DNA from: Coenobita brevimanus
Taxonomy: Eukaryota; Arthropoda; Malacostraca; Decapoda; Coenobitidae
DNA length: 64,000 bases
Reading direction: 5' to 3'
Assembly: GCA_032717465.1 (NCBI GenBank)
Contig: CM064666.1
Coordinates: 21,894,431 to 21,958,430 of the forward strand
Shown here: piece after piece, positions 35,408-48,365 of the stretch
How positions within the stretch are numbered: the first letter of the stretch is position 1
Layout of the letters: each line of letters opens with the position of its first letter
Program-made: the position numbers and the translations under genes
The notes under the pieces: model-generated
Told to the model about the DNA's origin: nothing
The model's input: the letters and a program-made list of their open reading frames with translations, nothing else
The model's database searches: none

Positions 35408-38400
35408 CTAAAGTCTAGATAAGCAATCTGCAATAACATTTTCTTTCCCCTTGACATGTTGTATGTCTAATGAATACTCCTGAAGAAGTAGACTCCATCT
35501 TGTCAATCTCTGATTTTTATCTTTAAACTTACTAAGGAATTTCAGTGGGTTATGATCGGTATAAATGACTATGGGGTCAAAACCAGAACACAAATAAAAT
35601 GAAAAATGCTGTAAACCCAAAATCAAGGCCAAAAGCTTTCTCAATAGTTGAGTAGTTCTTTTGAGGTGGAGTGAACTTCTTACTGTAATAAGATACAAGG
35701 TGTTCAATACCCTGATCATCCTCTTGCAGCAAAACAGCCCCAGCTCCTGTATCACTTGCATCAACAGACATCTTAAAAAGCTTAGCAAAATTTGGAGTAG
35801 CGAGCACTGGCTGACTTAATAGAATAACTTTAAGTTTGCTGAAAGAGGATTCACAGTTATCGGTCCAGACAAATTTAACTCCCTTTTTCAGTAGGTCTGT
35901 AAGTGGTGATACAAGAATAGAAAAGTAAAGAATAAATCTCCTGTAATAACCTACCATTCCCAAAAATCTTTGTAGCTCTTTCCTACTTTTAGGTCTGGGA
36001 AGATCACTTATAACCTGAACCTTAGCTGCTGGTGGTGCAACATGTCCATCACCAATTACGTACCCAAGGTACTGAACTTTTGCTTGACCAAACTCACACT
36101 TTGATAAATTAGCTACAAGATTAGCATGAACCAAACGCTCAAGAAATTTACTGACATGGCATAGGTGATCTTTCCAGTTGTCACTGAAGATTAACACATC
36201 ATCAATATAAACAACACACCCTGCCAAACCCTCTGTTACAACATTCATGAGCTTCTGAAATGTGGCTGGTGCATTCTTCATACCATATGGCATTACAGAA
36301 CATGCAAAAGTCTATCCTAGTGTTACAAAACATGAGGTCTCCCTAGCACGTTCAGTCATAGGTACTTGCCAGTATTCCTTTAACAAATCAAACTTACTTA
36401 TGTACCTAGCCTTTCCAATCTTGTCTATGCAATCTTCCACACGAGGGAGAGGGTAAGTGTCTGTTTTGGTTATCTGATTAACACGTCTGTAGTCAATGCA
36501 AAGCCGCTGTGACCCACCTGGCTTAGGGACTAGAGTGACAGGAGAACTCCACTCGCTCTGACAGGGCTCAATCATCTTGTGGTCCAACAGGTAGCCAAGC
36601 TCCTTCTGGATGAGAGGAACTTTCACTGGGTTCACACGGTAAGGAGGCAATTTAATTGGCTTTGCGTCTCCAACATCGACATCATGCATCAACACAGTGG
36701 TTCTTCCTGGAGTGGCATGGAACACTTGCGGGTACTCCTGCAGTAATGCCGAAAACTCCTGCCTTTCCTCGGGAGGTAGATGAGAAAGCTTAGTCTGGAG
36801 ATCATTCATGATATCAGGATTCTTCCCCAAACTATCACTCAGGCTCATACTGCATGGGAGAGCTTCACTTGCAGACTCGGGTGGAACAGCTAAAGTGCAG
36901 ACTGGATTATTTTCGTCCCGCCTGTGATATAACTTTAGCATGTTGATGTGACGTAGTTGCTTGTTCTTTCTACGATCTGGTGTGGCGATGACATAGTTGA
37001 CATCACTGAGTTTCTTCTCCACGAAATAAGGACCACTAAACTTGGCTTGAAGAGGTTGCCCATGAAATGGTAGCAGAATCAAAACCTAATCTCCTGGTTG
37101 AAAGTGGCGTAACCTGGACTTCTTATCATACCAAGTCTTCATCTTCCCCTGAGCAGCTCCTAAATTCTCTCTCATCAGCTGTAAAGCAGTGGACAGCCGT
37201 TCTTTGAACTTCATCACATACTCCAGCAGGTTGACGTCATCTTCCTCCGACAGCCAGCATTCCTTGAGTAGCTTAACGGGTCCTCTTACTTCATGGCCAA
37301 ACAGTAGTTCAAAAGGTGAGAAGCCCAGTGATTCATTTGGAGATTCTCTTGCGGCAAACACAACGAATGGAAGACCTTTATCCCAGTCTTTCTGATGTTC
37401 CAAACAGTATTTCTTGAGCATCGATTTGAGTGTTTGATGATATCTCTCCAGCGCTCCTTCGGTCTGGGGATGGTAAGCTGAAGACGTGATCTGGGTGATG
37501 CCCAACTCTTTCAGAGACTGCTTGAAAACATTTGACATGAAATTACTTCCCCGGTCTGACTATATCTCCTTGGGCAGACCAAACTTTGTGAAGAACCCTA
37601 GCATTTCCTTAACCACGTTCTTTGCTGAGATATTTCTAAGTGGAATGGCTTCAGGATAACGAGTAGCCATATCAATCAGGGTCAACGCATAACAAAATCC
37701 TGAAGAAGTCTTAGGAAGAGGGCCCACAATATCCACCAACACACGGGTGAAAGGCGCCTCAAAAGGAGGAATGGGAACTAGAGGTGCAACCTTTTCGGTC
37801 TGATTACACTTCCCCACAAATTGACAGGTGTGACAATACTTACAATACCAGGAAACATCCCTGAAGATACCTGGCCAGTAGAAGTGTTTCAAAATGCGTG
37901 CCACAGTCTTCCTCACTCCAAGGTGTCCTGCCAAACTGGAATCATGAGCCACTCTAATGATATCCTGCCTACAAACACGAGGGATGACAACTTGATGTAC
38001 AACCTCCCATTCACAGTCGGCTGATGCTGTTGGGGGTCTCCACTTCCTCATAAGTACTCCTGACTTTATATAATAACAAGTAGAAGCACCGGCTGACTCT
38101 TCTTCACTGTAAGCAGAGTTAGCTAGACCTTTCAACTCAGGGTTAGCAACCTGCAACTCAACCAACTCTTGACGAGACAAATTATCAACACTACGGGGTA
38201 CTGCCTCATCTGGTGAGTGGTCCAAATTAGCAAGAAAAATGTCAGCTAGGATAACATCATCATCATCATTATCCTTTAAATCACCAGTAACTTTAGACTT
38301 AGCCCTAGTGACAGCACATGCAGGGAACACATCAGGGACACCACAATCCTGGGTCGCAGCCACTGGCTCACTAGACAACTGAGGAGCTGGACACACTTGA

Positions 38401-40025
38401 CTTCCACCAATATCATTTCCAAGTAAGAAAGTTACACCTGACATTGGGAGTGTCTCAACCAACCCAACCATAACGGAACCATTAGCAAAACGAGACTCTA
38501 AATTCACTCTGCACAGAGGGACAGAGAAGTAATTATTCCCTACACCTTGTAAGATTACAGTTTCATCAGAGGAATTAACGTTAGAGCCTAGAACACTGGT
38601 CAGCATAAGGGATTGGCAAGCACCTGTATCACGATATATTTTAACTGATTTCCTGTCATTACTGTCCAGAGGACTGACAAAACCATCAGACAGGAAATTA
38701 GCACATGAACTCTTGAGAGTGTCACCCACGTTACTGCTCAAAAGAGGAGCTCCATCATGAGAATTTAAGTTACCCCTCAAAGCAGGTTCAGTTAACTCAG
38801 TTAAAGAATTCTGGGAACTCTCAAGAGTGGACACTAGACCAATTGACTGAATATTTAAAGACTCCTTTTTGTTCACATCACGCTGTCTTCTGAAACATTT
38901 CTCCGTAGTATGACCAAGCTTACTACAATAAGTACATTTACTTTTCTGAAATCTAGAGGTGAAGCTGGTATTTACTTCCTGAGAAACATCATCTTTATTG
39001 TCTTTCCTGTTACCTGTACTCTGAGTAGAGGCAACGTACTTACTCTCAGCTTTCCCTTTTTCTTTAGAATATTTCTTGTGAGTGAGAACATATTCATCAG
39101 CTAAAACTGCAGCATCAGACAAATTATCTATTCTTTTCTCATCAAGATATAGGCTTACATCTTTATTTATACACCTTTTGAAGTCCTCCAGCAAAATCAT
39201 TTGCTTAAATTTACCAAAATCAGAATCCACATTCTTAGAATTTAACCACTGCTCTAACAGATCTTCTTTGATTTTTGCATACTCAACATGGGATTGCTTA
39301 TCTTGCTTGTAAGTTGTCCTAAATTTTACTCAATAGGCTTCAGGAACAAGCTCATAGGCCTTAAGAATCAAGCTCTTAACTACATCATAATTATCAGATT
39401 GATCCTGAGACAAAGATGCATAAGTTACTTGAGCTTTACCAGTGAGAACAGTTTGAAGGAGTACTGGCCAATACTTTTTGGGCCAATTAAAACCTGTAGC
39501 TACCCTCTCAAACAACTGAAAATACTTGGTTAAATCAGATTCATTAAAAGGAGGGACAAGTTTAACATTTTTAGCCACATCATAATCATTATAGCTAGAT
39601 GATCCAGTTCCACCTTGTTTCATGCGATACTCATGATCTGCCTGAATCCTTGCAAGTTCAATTTGTTCCTGAGCCTGTATCTGTGCCTCCTGAATCCGAG
39701 CCAGAGATTCATCCTCATTAGCATTTGCTTGAAATTCAGCCTCCTTAACCCGAGACTCCGCTTCCTTAGCCTGAGCCTCCTGCAGGGCTAGCTGTAACTT
39801 AGCTAATTCAATCTGCGTTCGCTCATTTGGAGGAGTTACATTAAACAAGCTTTCATTAATCATGTCAACAATTTGATCTTTAGAATGATGAGAGCGAACA
39901 GCAATTCCCAATTGTTGAGCAACAAGCTTAAGTTCATTCTTTGTTCTGTTTTCTACATCACACACTGTTTGCACATTTGACAAAAAATCTTTGGCTTCAT
40001 CAAGTGTAGTAATAGTAGACATCAT
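35408..40025 (-). pseudogene. gag-pol: B3 gag-pol, single frame, four nonsense changes and one small deletion
   Basis: All pieces from ATG 40025 to about 35640 are in one frame, about 1540 codons in total. Order: SAP-like start, coiled coil, SCAN-like capsid, CCHC knuckle (CTYCSKLGHTTEKC), protease (RDTGACQSLM, intact here), integrase (HDSSLAGHLG/CKYCHTC; VDIVGPL, DRGSNF, LERYHQ), RT (SKFDLLKEYWQ, YIDD) and RNase H. Breaks: AGA to TGA at 39330-39332, CAG to TAG at 37560-37562, CAG to TAG at 37086-37088, AAG to TAG at 36312-36314, and a 2-nt loss near 35635 in RNase H. Catalytic residues remain. This copy shows the ancestral plan of the family. Confidence 0.93.
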
Positions 40026-40106
40026 GAATAAATCACAGTCACAAAATATCGAGCAATATCCTTATGATAATATCCTGAATATCCTGATAAGAGGTCGCCA
40101 AATTTA

Positions 40107-40890
40107 TGTTACGGAACAGAGAAAGATAATGTACACTTTAAGTGAGAATACTAATAATCACTACTGTCCCGTAAAGGTCCAGGTTCAAAACAAAAGAGTT
40201 AGGTAAAATTACAAGTTAAAGTTTAATGCTCAAACTAACAACAAAACATTCAGGACTCATAAGGATAATGTAATGGCAAAAAACATGTTAAATATATGGT
40301 TAACTGCAATAGCCTCTATTAACACGAAATTAGCAAGTGTAAATTTATCTAAGTCAGCCCTGACAAAATGAAAATACACTGGGTAATGCTCAGTTAATGC
40401 AAGATAAATTATTACAGATACAAACTATTATTAATGATGGCTGACAATAAGAACCTTACATGAATTTTGAAAACTTCACTAGGCCCACAAATTAAACTTA
40501 TGCTATACAGTACAAGAACAAAATGCAACAACACTCACACTCAAATTACACAGCTGCTAGATGGTTGGAGACTTCCTGAGCACTCAATAATAACTCTACA
40601 GGGGAGGACAGAGATGTGAACAAAATGAGGAGCAGATCTAAGTGGCAATTAATGTAGAGACTGAGCTCATTACATAGGGGCCGGCAGAGCTTGATACAAC
40701 TTGTAAGAAGGACGCGCAAATGAAGCTATGAGGACAAAGAGTTGACAATCCCGCTCTGAACAACAGAAAGGACGACTTACTCTACTATAACGGTAGAAGG
40801 GGGGGACTGAGGCAGAACACGCTCGTGATAAAACATGCAGCATACTGTGCGTTAAAATTACACAAAGGATGTTGAAATCATAGGCTATGT

Positions 40891-40894
<4 letters not shown>
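40107..40894 (-). repeat. 5' LTR of B3
   Basis: 788 bp, TGTTAC...GTAACA read on the minus strand. Confidence 0.9.

Positions 40895-40943
<49 letters not shown>
40895..40943. repeat. (AT)n microsatellite, right side of B3
   Basis: Begins at the last base of the B3 LTR. Confidence 0.97.
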
Positions 40944-40950
<7 letters not shown>

Positions 40951-41823
40951 CAAGTCCTTCTCATATATATTATATAATTGACTACAGTAAACTTGTCATT
41001 GTATTATTTTAATATTACTATTATAATATACATGTACAAATTCATAACTATAAGAACTACTTTATCCCAATTATGTACCCTTCACAATATTATGTATTTC
41101 ACTTACAAATTGACAGTAATGTATATCTAGTATCCATTAATATTTTATGACTAAAGACCGGATGGTACGCCAGTTTCCCGTGACCGAGCGATATGTAGGC
41201 ATAATATAACACAATGCTATATGTAACTACTGTATACAGCTATAGCTAACAATATGTAGAACAGGTGGTTATGTCCGAGTCCTACAGGAATAGTCAAAGA
41301 ACACATCCCCTTGCCTTGACGAATAAGGAATGTCAATTCACAAAATGTATATCCACAACCATTGTTGTCACAGACCACCATGAATTCTTAAACCATACGA
41401 TGTATCTCAAACTTCCTCGTAGGCCAGACGAACAAGAATTTCATGATGTCTCCAAAGAACGTGGAGTAACCAGCCCTAGCTTGTTAGTCGACGTGATAGG
41501 AAATTTACCATACACATCCTCCCCACGCTCTATATAATGACGGAGAGAATCCCTTCAGATCAGAAGGAGGTTAGAGAGAGACAGGGGAGAGAAGGCTGGT
41601 GAGAAGCTCCAAAGTTATTATCACGCTCTACTAAACTGTAGCTCATCTCTTTTATAACTTTGTGCAATAAACCTTGTAACCCGAGAGTGCTGTAACTCAA
41701 CTCATTGACACTACTTCTCATTACCTAATTCTGGCTGAGCTTAACGATCCATAATCAAGTGCCCTATCACACTACAAGTACCTAAAACTACGCTATCGAG
41801 ATTCGTGGCCAGATAACTTTCTT
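40944..41823 (+). other. Possible LTR remnant (TATA and AATAAA), otherwise unassigned
   Basis: AT-rich sequence, then CTCTATATAATGACGG (about 41528) and, 130 bp later, GTGCAATAAACCTTGTAACC (about 41663). The spacing and order look like an LTR U3-R-U5. It may be the 3' LTR of family C split off by B3, or another element. No PBS or partner LTR found. A 90-codon ORF at 41265-41537 has no recognisable domain. Confidence 0.3.
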
Positions 41824-42087
41824 TGTATAATTACACCCCTCGGCTACGTCTGTACCTCTTCAACAATATGTCTACCCCCGATGTATATATGTCCCCCCCC
41901 CAATGCATACATGCCCCCACTAAACTTGCTAGGTCAGCACGCTTTCCCACGCCTGAAGACGGCGTTATTGCATCAGTTCTTAGCAGGCAGCCAAATCGAG
42001 CAGACTATTTTACTGTGAGCTTGTAATAAACTCCTTATCTAGCTGTTTGTACACAGAGTTTCTATCACCAAAGTATTGCAAGTTACA
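41824..42087 (+). repeat. Shortened 5' LTR of A2
   Basis: From about 41851 it matches the last 237 bp of the 480-bp family A LTR, ending TTACA at 42087. Bases 41824-41850 resemble the LTR start (TGTATAATTACACC) and suggest an internal deletion of roughly 215 bp; a simple truncation is the alternative. Confidence 0.65.
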
Positions 42088-42986
42088 TTTGGTAGCAGCG
42101 GTGTTTCAAATCATCAGATTCTGACCGCCTCCATCGCCTTTTAGTGACATCACAAGATACACGACGTCTCGCATCTGCCAGCCTCGCCGCTCCTCAGTGC
42201 CTCTCTTGGTGTAATACCTGGCTGTTCTTTCCGAGTCTACAATTTTTCTCACCAGTGCTCACCTCTCAAACAACCGCACCCATACGCCTTGTTCCTGACC
42301 GCACGTGTCACCGTCGCCAACCTACGCACCTGTTGCGCCTGTTCCCAGCACCTGTTCCAAACTCATCATAACTCCTGCCCCCACGGTGCCACTTATCACT
42401 GTCTGCCCACTGCCTGCCCACCACCATTCTCTGCATTTGCAACTCAACAGCTCTACACCTGCCTTGCACCAACATCTGCCCTCACCACCCACCACCGGCC
42501 TCCGCCGTCGCCTGCATCTGCTCTGCATTACGGAGCCTCCTTCGGTCGCCACTCCCTGCCGGTGATTCATCGCGCCGTCTCTTCTCCTCTCCGCCCAGCT
42601 GTCTCTCCACCGCCGCCCTGCCACGCCCCGCCCCGCCCCGCCCCGTCCCAGCCCAGCTACGCCCAGCCACCCCTGCACGTCATACATCTCAACACTCCCA
42701 TCTCTACTGTGTAACTATAGTATATCTTTCCTTTCTATAGAGATTATCCTCGATTTTCTCTACAGATTGGTTATTGTAAATATTCCATCTCATTTCCATT
42801 ACCCCATTTTCATCTTCACCTACGTTATTTATACTCCATCTCATCCTTCGCGTTTTATTTAAACCATCCATCCCCGCACCTTCATTCATTTTCACGCCTA
42901 CTCGTGTATTCCATTCTCTCATTGTTATTTATATATTTCCACCTACGTATCCATCTTCATCCTTTCATCTTCCATTGCCGTATTAA
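42088..42986 (+). other. 5' leader of A2
   Basis: Primer site 42090-42101; CCCCG/CCGCC run at about 42620-42650 shorter than in A3; 86-codon ORF 42305-42565. Confidence 0.7.
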
Positions 42987-44351
42987 ATGCCATACTTTCC
43001 ACGTCAACCGCTTACCACCAGCCCTCTCGACCCGGAAACATCACCTGCTCATACCCCATCTGCCGACTCTAACACAATCACTCATTTACGAAGTGGCAAA
43101 GAGTACCACCGCCCTGTACCTGAGACTCCCGTTTCACTTCCTGCAGAATCACTTCCTACCCATCCTACACTCGTAAATCCAGATACCTCCTCTTCTACTC
43201 CTACCTCTCCACTCCCTTCTTCTTCCTCTACTCCTTCACCTGTCGTTCCCTCTCCTGCCTCCCTTCATAACCCCTCTTGCTCGCCCTTAACTGCCACTAC
43301 CTTCTCTCTCTCCCACACCTCTCCTGCCGCCACTTCTACACTTCCAGCCATGGCCAACCCTCCTCAATCTATCTAACTCGACGATGCCAATCGTCCCAAA
43401 TTTACCGGCCAGGACCCAACTTGGTCTGTCTATGATTTCCTCAGAGAAGTCGACACAGAAATACACAATAGACAAATAACCGATGAATCGCTCAAAGTAG
43501 CCTACCTCCTCGGTCGCTTGCACCACGGTAAATAGGACATCGGATCCGCGATCCGTGCAGGACATTTGGATAGCATTCGTACCTTAGCTGATTTTCGTAC
43601 GGAACTCATCAGCCTTTGTTGCCAGCATTCAAATACCGCGTCTCACATGGGATTCATTAATCTCCTAAACCAACTAGACGAGGACTTGCGCATCCCAGCG
43701 CAATATGCCAAGCTCCGCGAAGCTGCCGCCGCCATGAAAGCAACTAGTAGCAAGATGCTCCAATTACTGGTAGGCACGAAATGGTTAGAAGACAAGAATG
43801 ACGTTCCAATGCTTTCACTCACCAACTTTGCTGACTTAATTGGTTAACTTCACTGGCTTTCTCCTAAACAGCGAGAGCTAGCCTTGGAAATCGGTTTCAG
43901 TCCAGGAGATAAAATTATTCAGGTCACTAAAGCCATTCATGAAAGAACAGGTTCGAACTACACGTGTCAGGGCACCACCCAACCATTGGCCTCCTCAGTC
44001 TGTCACACCTTCACTACCCCAGACCAATCTCGCTCTCGTCCCACCACACGCGGCAGATCTGCCACACATCCTTCTCCTACCGCAGGTCGTGATCCATCTA
44101 GCGCCCAACGGAACAGACAATCTTCGATTCTCTGCTGGTACTATGGTCATCCTGGACATCGAGCATCCAGTTGCGACCGTACATACAAACGTCCTCACTC
44201 CCAAACCAGACAGCGTACGCCTTGCCGCTCACATCGTCCACACTGCAAATACCACAAATCAAGCACGACTCACACCACTGAGGAATGTCGTTACCTCAAC
44301 CTCCAACAGTCGGGGGAAGCGCCGCGCCCGTATCGAACCAATATCACGTAG
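42987..44351 (+). pseudogene. gag: A2 gag, broken
   Basis: Same product as A4 gag. Stops arise from TAT to TAA near 43374, TCG to TAG near 43534, and a 9-bp loss with a point change near 43845 that creates TAA. The zinc-knuckle region is kept at about 44130-44175 but its second Cys is Tyr (CWYYGHPGH). Confidence 0.88.
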
Positions 44352-47300
44352 AACCAGAAACCCAACTCCCCATCCGCCATGTAGGTCTCATAACATCCTC
44401 AGGTTTAGTCATTCTCGGCAGCAGTCATGACATACCAACCTAATTCTTTTTGGACACAGGATCTATAGTAAATCTCATCTCCGAAAATTCCTTACAAATT
44501 ATTCATCGCCATCACAACCACGTCAGTTTCCTAGAACCACAAGACATTCGCCTATGTGGTGTTGATGGCTCAGAGTTTAAGGTTAAGGGAAGAGTCACCC
44601 TTGAAGTCAAACTCCACAGAGATTTGAACCGTATCCCAATTGAATTTCATGTCACTAATGACTTGCAGTATCCCGCAGATGCCCTTATTGGTTTCTCCAC
44701 CATGGCACAACACTCCATTGCATTATTACCTGCTTGTGGTAGTATAGACATTTCTGGATTCCCGGTTTACACTATGGAATGTCCCCGTCCTGTTCTTACA
44801 ATCAAATCAGTCCTTCAGTTACCTCTGTCCCTATCACTACCAAAAAGTCCAACCCAGCCCAAACCACCACTATCATCATCTGAGAATACAGAGATCATTC
44901 CCTTACTGACTGCGAGCAAGGACATAAATTCCTCAATGTCGCCTGATATATCATCTCAGCCCTCGAACATGGCTCTTACCTCCTCTCCCGACAACACTAT
45001 CCCTGACATAGACATGTCTCAGTTACCTACCTCACACAGTCTGAATGATCTTCTCCAACACGCAGAGACGAAACGTGCAGTAACGAATACGTGCACAATT
45101 TTGTTACCGCATGAGTTCACAAAAGTCTCTGTTTGTGTTGCCGGTGCGAAAGAAGGAGTGGATGTACTAACCCTACGTGAGACGTGTTGTGTGACTGGCT
45201 TGACTTATGAGTCAGTGTGGTGTACAGTCTTAGAGGACAGTTTATGCTACCTGTACTTGCTCAATGTCACAAATGCTCCACTAAAACTTAAAAGTGGTGT
45301 AAAGATTGAAGACTTCCTAGTATACCCAGCGGCCGTGAAGGTGTGCCAGGATTCCTCAATTCCTACTATTCAGACTGATGATACGCTAATCGGTGTATGT
45401 ACTATTAACTCTACGGGATCTGCGCCGACATATTCACCCGATATGCTCTCACATATCATTTGCACAGATTTCCCAGAAAATACGCCTCAACTCCTCGACC
45501 TTCTGACCTCGTACAGAAACGTGGTTGCCTTACCCGGTGAACTGGTGGGTAGCACAGACCTTGTCAAACATATGATTGAACTACTACCAGGAACTCAGCC
45601 GATTTACATACCAGGATATCGATTTCCTCACAGCCAGCGAAAGCAGACAGATCAAATGGTACAGAACATGTTAGACCAAGACATTATTGAACTCTCCATC
45701 AGTCCATGGAATAGCCCACTTTTCTTAGTAACAAAGAAGGACGGCAACTTTACACCAGTAGTCGACTATCGTAAGGTCAATTCTGTCACCGTTCGAGACC
45801 GTTTCCCGTTACCCGTCCTCACTGATTTGCTAGAATCCCTTGGTGACAATAAAGTAGTCTTTTCATCTTTAGACCTCCTCAGCGGGTACTGGCAGGTCGA
45901 ATTGTAAGAGTTCTCTCGCCCAGTTACAGCCTTTAGCACCCCTTCCGGACATTTTCAGTTTAAGAGACTCCCTTTTGGTCTGATAAATGCTCCTTCCGTG
46001 TTCTTGCGACTTATCCATTCAGTCTTCAGCGGTATGATGGGACACTCTCTTTTTGTTTACCTAGATGATATCATTGTTGTGAGTAAATCCATCCCTGATC
46101 ATTTTACCAAACTCCAGCAAGTCTTTCAACGCCTCCAGCTTTCAGGCCTGAAAATCAATCTCAGTAAATGTGACTTCCTGCGAAAGAAAATCAAATCCCT
46201 AGGCCATGTCGTCGATGCACAAGGCATACATACAAATGAGGATAAAACTAAGGCGATTATTAACTTCCCAGAACCCACCACTACCGAAGCTGTACGAAGT
46301 TTCCTGGGCCTCAGTGGGTATTATCGTCGCTTCATCCGGGAATATGCAAAGATCGCTGCTCCTCTGACCCACTTACTCAAGCAGAATCTGCCCTTTGTTT
46401 GGACTAACGACCAGTCACAAGCTTTCCAAAAGCTAAAAATAGCTCTTGTAAATGCCCATGTTCTAGCGTTCCCTGATTATACCACACCATTCCTTCTCTG
46501 CACAGACGCCTCAGGCACTGGACTTGGTGCCGTTTTGATGCAACTCAATGAAGCATCAAGGAAGCGCGTACTAGCGTATGCAAGTCGTACCCTTACAACC
46601 GCTGAACGTAACTACAGTGTCACAGATCTCAAAGCGCTAGGAATAATCTGGTCCTTGAAACATTTCAGAGATATAGTCTATGGTTATCCAGTGCATATCC
46701 AAACAGACCACCTTCCACTATGTGATTTGTTCAAGAATCGCAACCTAACAGGTAGACTAGCTAGATGGTCTGTCATCATCCAAGACTTTAATCCCACTTT
46801 TCAATATGTACCAGGCAAGATGAATGTAATTGCAGACGCACTCTCACGTCACGTAGCAGCAGCTATAACATCACTGCAGCCTGAAGTAACTGAAAATACT
46901 ACACTAACGTCAGAAGTTGTTCGAAACTTTCAGCGCCAAGACCCCATGTGGTCCAAAATCATTTATTTCCTAGAATCTGGTGATGCCTCGACCTTACCTA
47001 CTCTGCCAGTATCACTAGATGAGTTCATGCTAGATGATGATCTCTTGTACAGGAAAACACTGCTAACAGGCAAAGATATGCCCAATCGCGAAGTACGCCA
47101 ACATTTTTGTCCCCGCTGCCCTGATACCAAAGGTTCTTCATATTGTTCATAATACTCCTCCAGCTTCCCAACCAGGTAAAGACCGATGCTTGCGCCAAGG
47201 ACGTCTCAAATACTATTGGCCAACCATGCGCCATGATATCAATGCCCACTGTGACTCTTGCCTCTCCTGCCACCGCCACAAAGGATCCACCGGTTTACCA

Positions 47301-48341
47301 GCACCTCTCTTACAATACCCAATCCCATCACGACCATGGGAAACTGTCTCAATCGATCTCTTAAAAGTACCTCTCACAGAATCTGACCCTGAGTACTTGT
47401 TAGTAGCGGTCGACCACTTCTCCCGCTACTGTGTCCTCGTACCCCTCTCCAACAAGACCGGGAAGAGCGTTGCACGTGCCCTTGTAGATCACCTAATTTG
47501 CCCGTTCAGTACCCCTCATACCATTCTTACTGACAGTGGTACAGAATTCAACAATAGCCTTCTAGATGAGATCTGTCCCCGCTTTCATATCAGTAAGTGC
47601 AATGTCGTGCCGAACCATCCGGCTTCCAATGGCCTTGTAGAACGCCACAACCGTAAAATCTTAGAGTGCCTCACACATCTAGGCTCCCATAGTTCGTCCT
47701 GGGATGACTGGATTCCCCGAGTGGCATCCTCCATCAATAGTTCCATCAATGCATCCATTACTGAATCTCCCTTCTTCGTCCTCTTTGGCTTTGACAAGGA
47801 CCTCCCATACTCTCTCTTATCCTCAAAGCCAGAACCCATCTACAACATGGATGATTATGTTAAAATAAAATTTGCCAACTTCCAGACAATCCACCAGTAT
47901 GTCCAATCCACTTTGGCTTCCTCTAAGGAGGACATGCTGCAGCGCCAACATAAGTCCGCCTCTCCTATCACTATCAATGTAGGCGATCTTGTCTTTGCTC
48001 ATTCCCATACGCGTTCCTCTAAGTTGGATGACAAATTTACAGGGCCCCACTGCGTCCTCACTCAACAAGGCAACCAATTTCACCTCCAGGACCTGTCCAC
48101 TAGGGACACCAGATGGGTCCACGTCGATGACTTAAAGCGAGCACCCCGTGGCCTCGTCTTGGAATAGTCACTTACACAACCTCTTGCCCCATCTTCCCCT
48201 CCTCCCATCCCTCAGTCTAACTTGTCTCCACCTATCCCTCAGTCTCCTTCCTCTCCACCTCCACCTGCTCATTCATCAACCAATCACTATCGGTCCAAAC
48301 TGCGCTCTGCCCATCAACCTCTTCACGACCTCCCCCATTAA
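44285..48341 (+). pseudogene. pol: A2 pol: PR-RT-RNase H-IN, broken
   Basis: TCA to TAA just before the protease (about 44441), then 485 open codons (44450-45907) with DTGS and the first RT blocks. GAA to TAA at 45905-45907 is shared with A3. RT to RNase H is then open at 45998-47152 (YLDD near 46060). A 1-nt gain near 47100 shifts the integrase to another frame (47190-48167; SIDLL, TDSGTEF, LVERHNRK). GAG to TAG at 48165-48167 cuts the tail. Confidence 0.92.
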
Positions 48342-48365
48342 CTCTACCCTGATTTTCTAGGTACG

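Noticed and set aside
41265..41537. 90-codon ORF near the LTR-like remnant
   Set aside because: No domain, no paralogue in the window, no upstream signals; cannot be supported.
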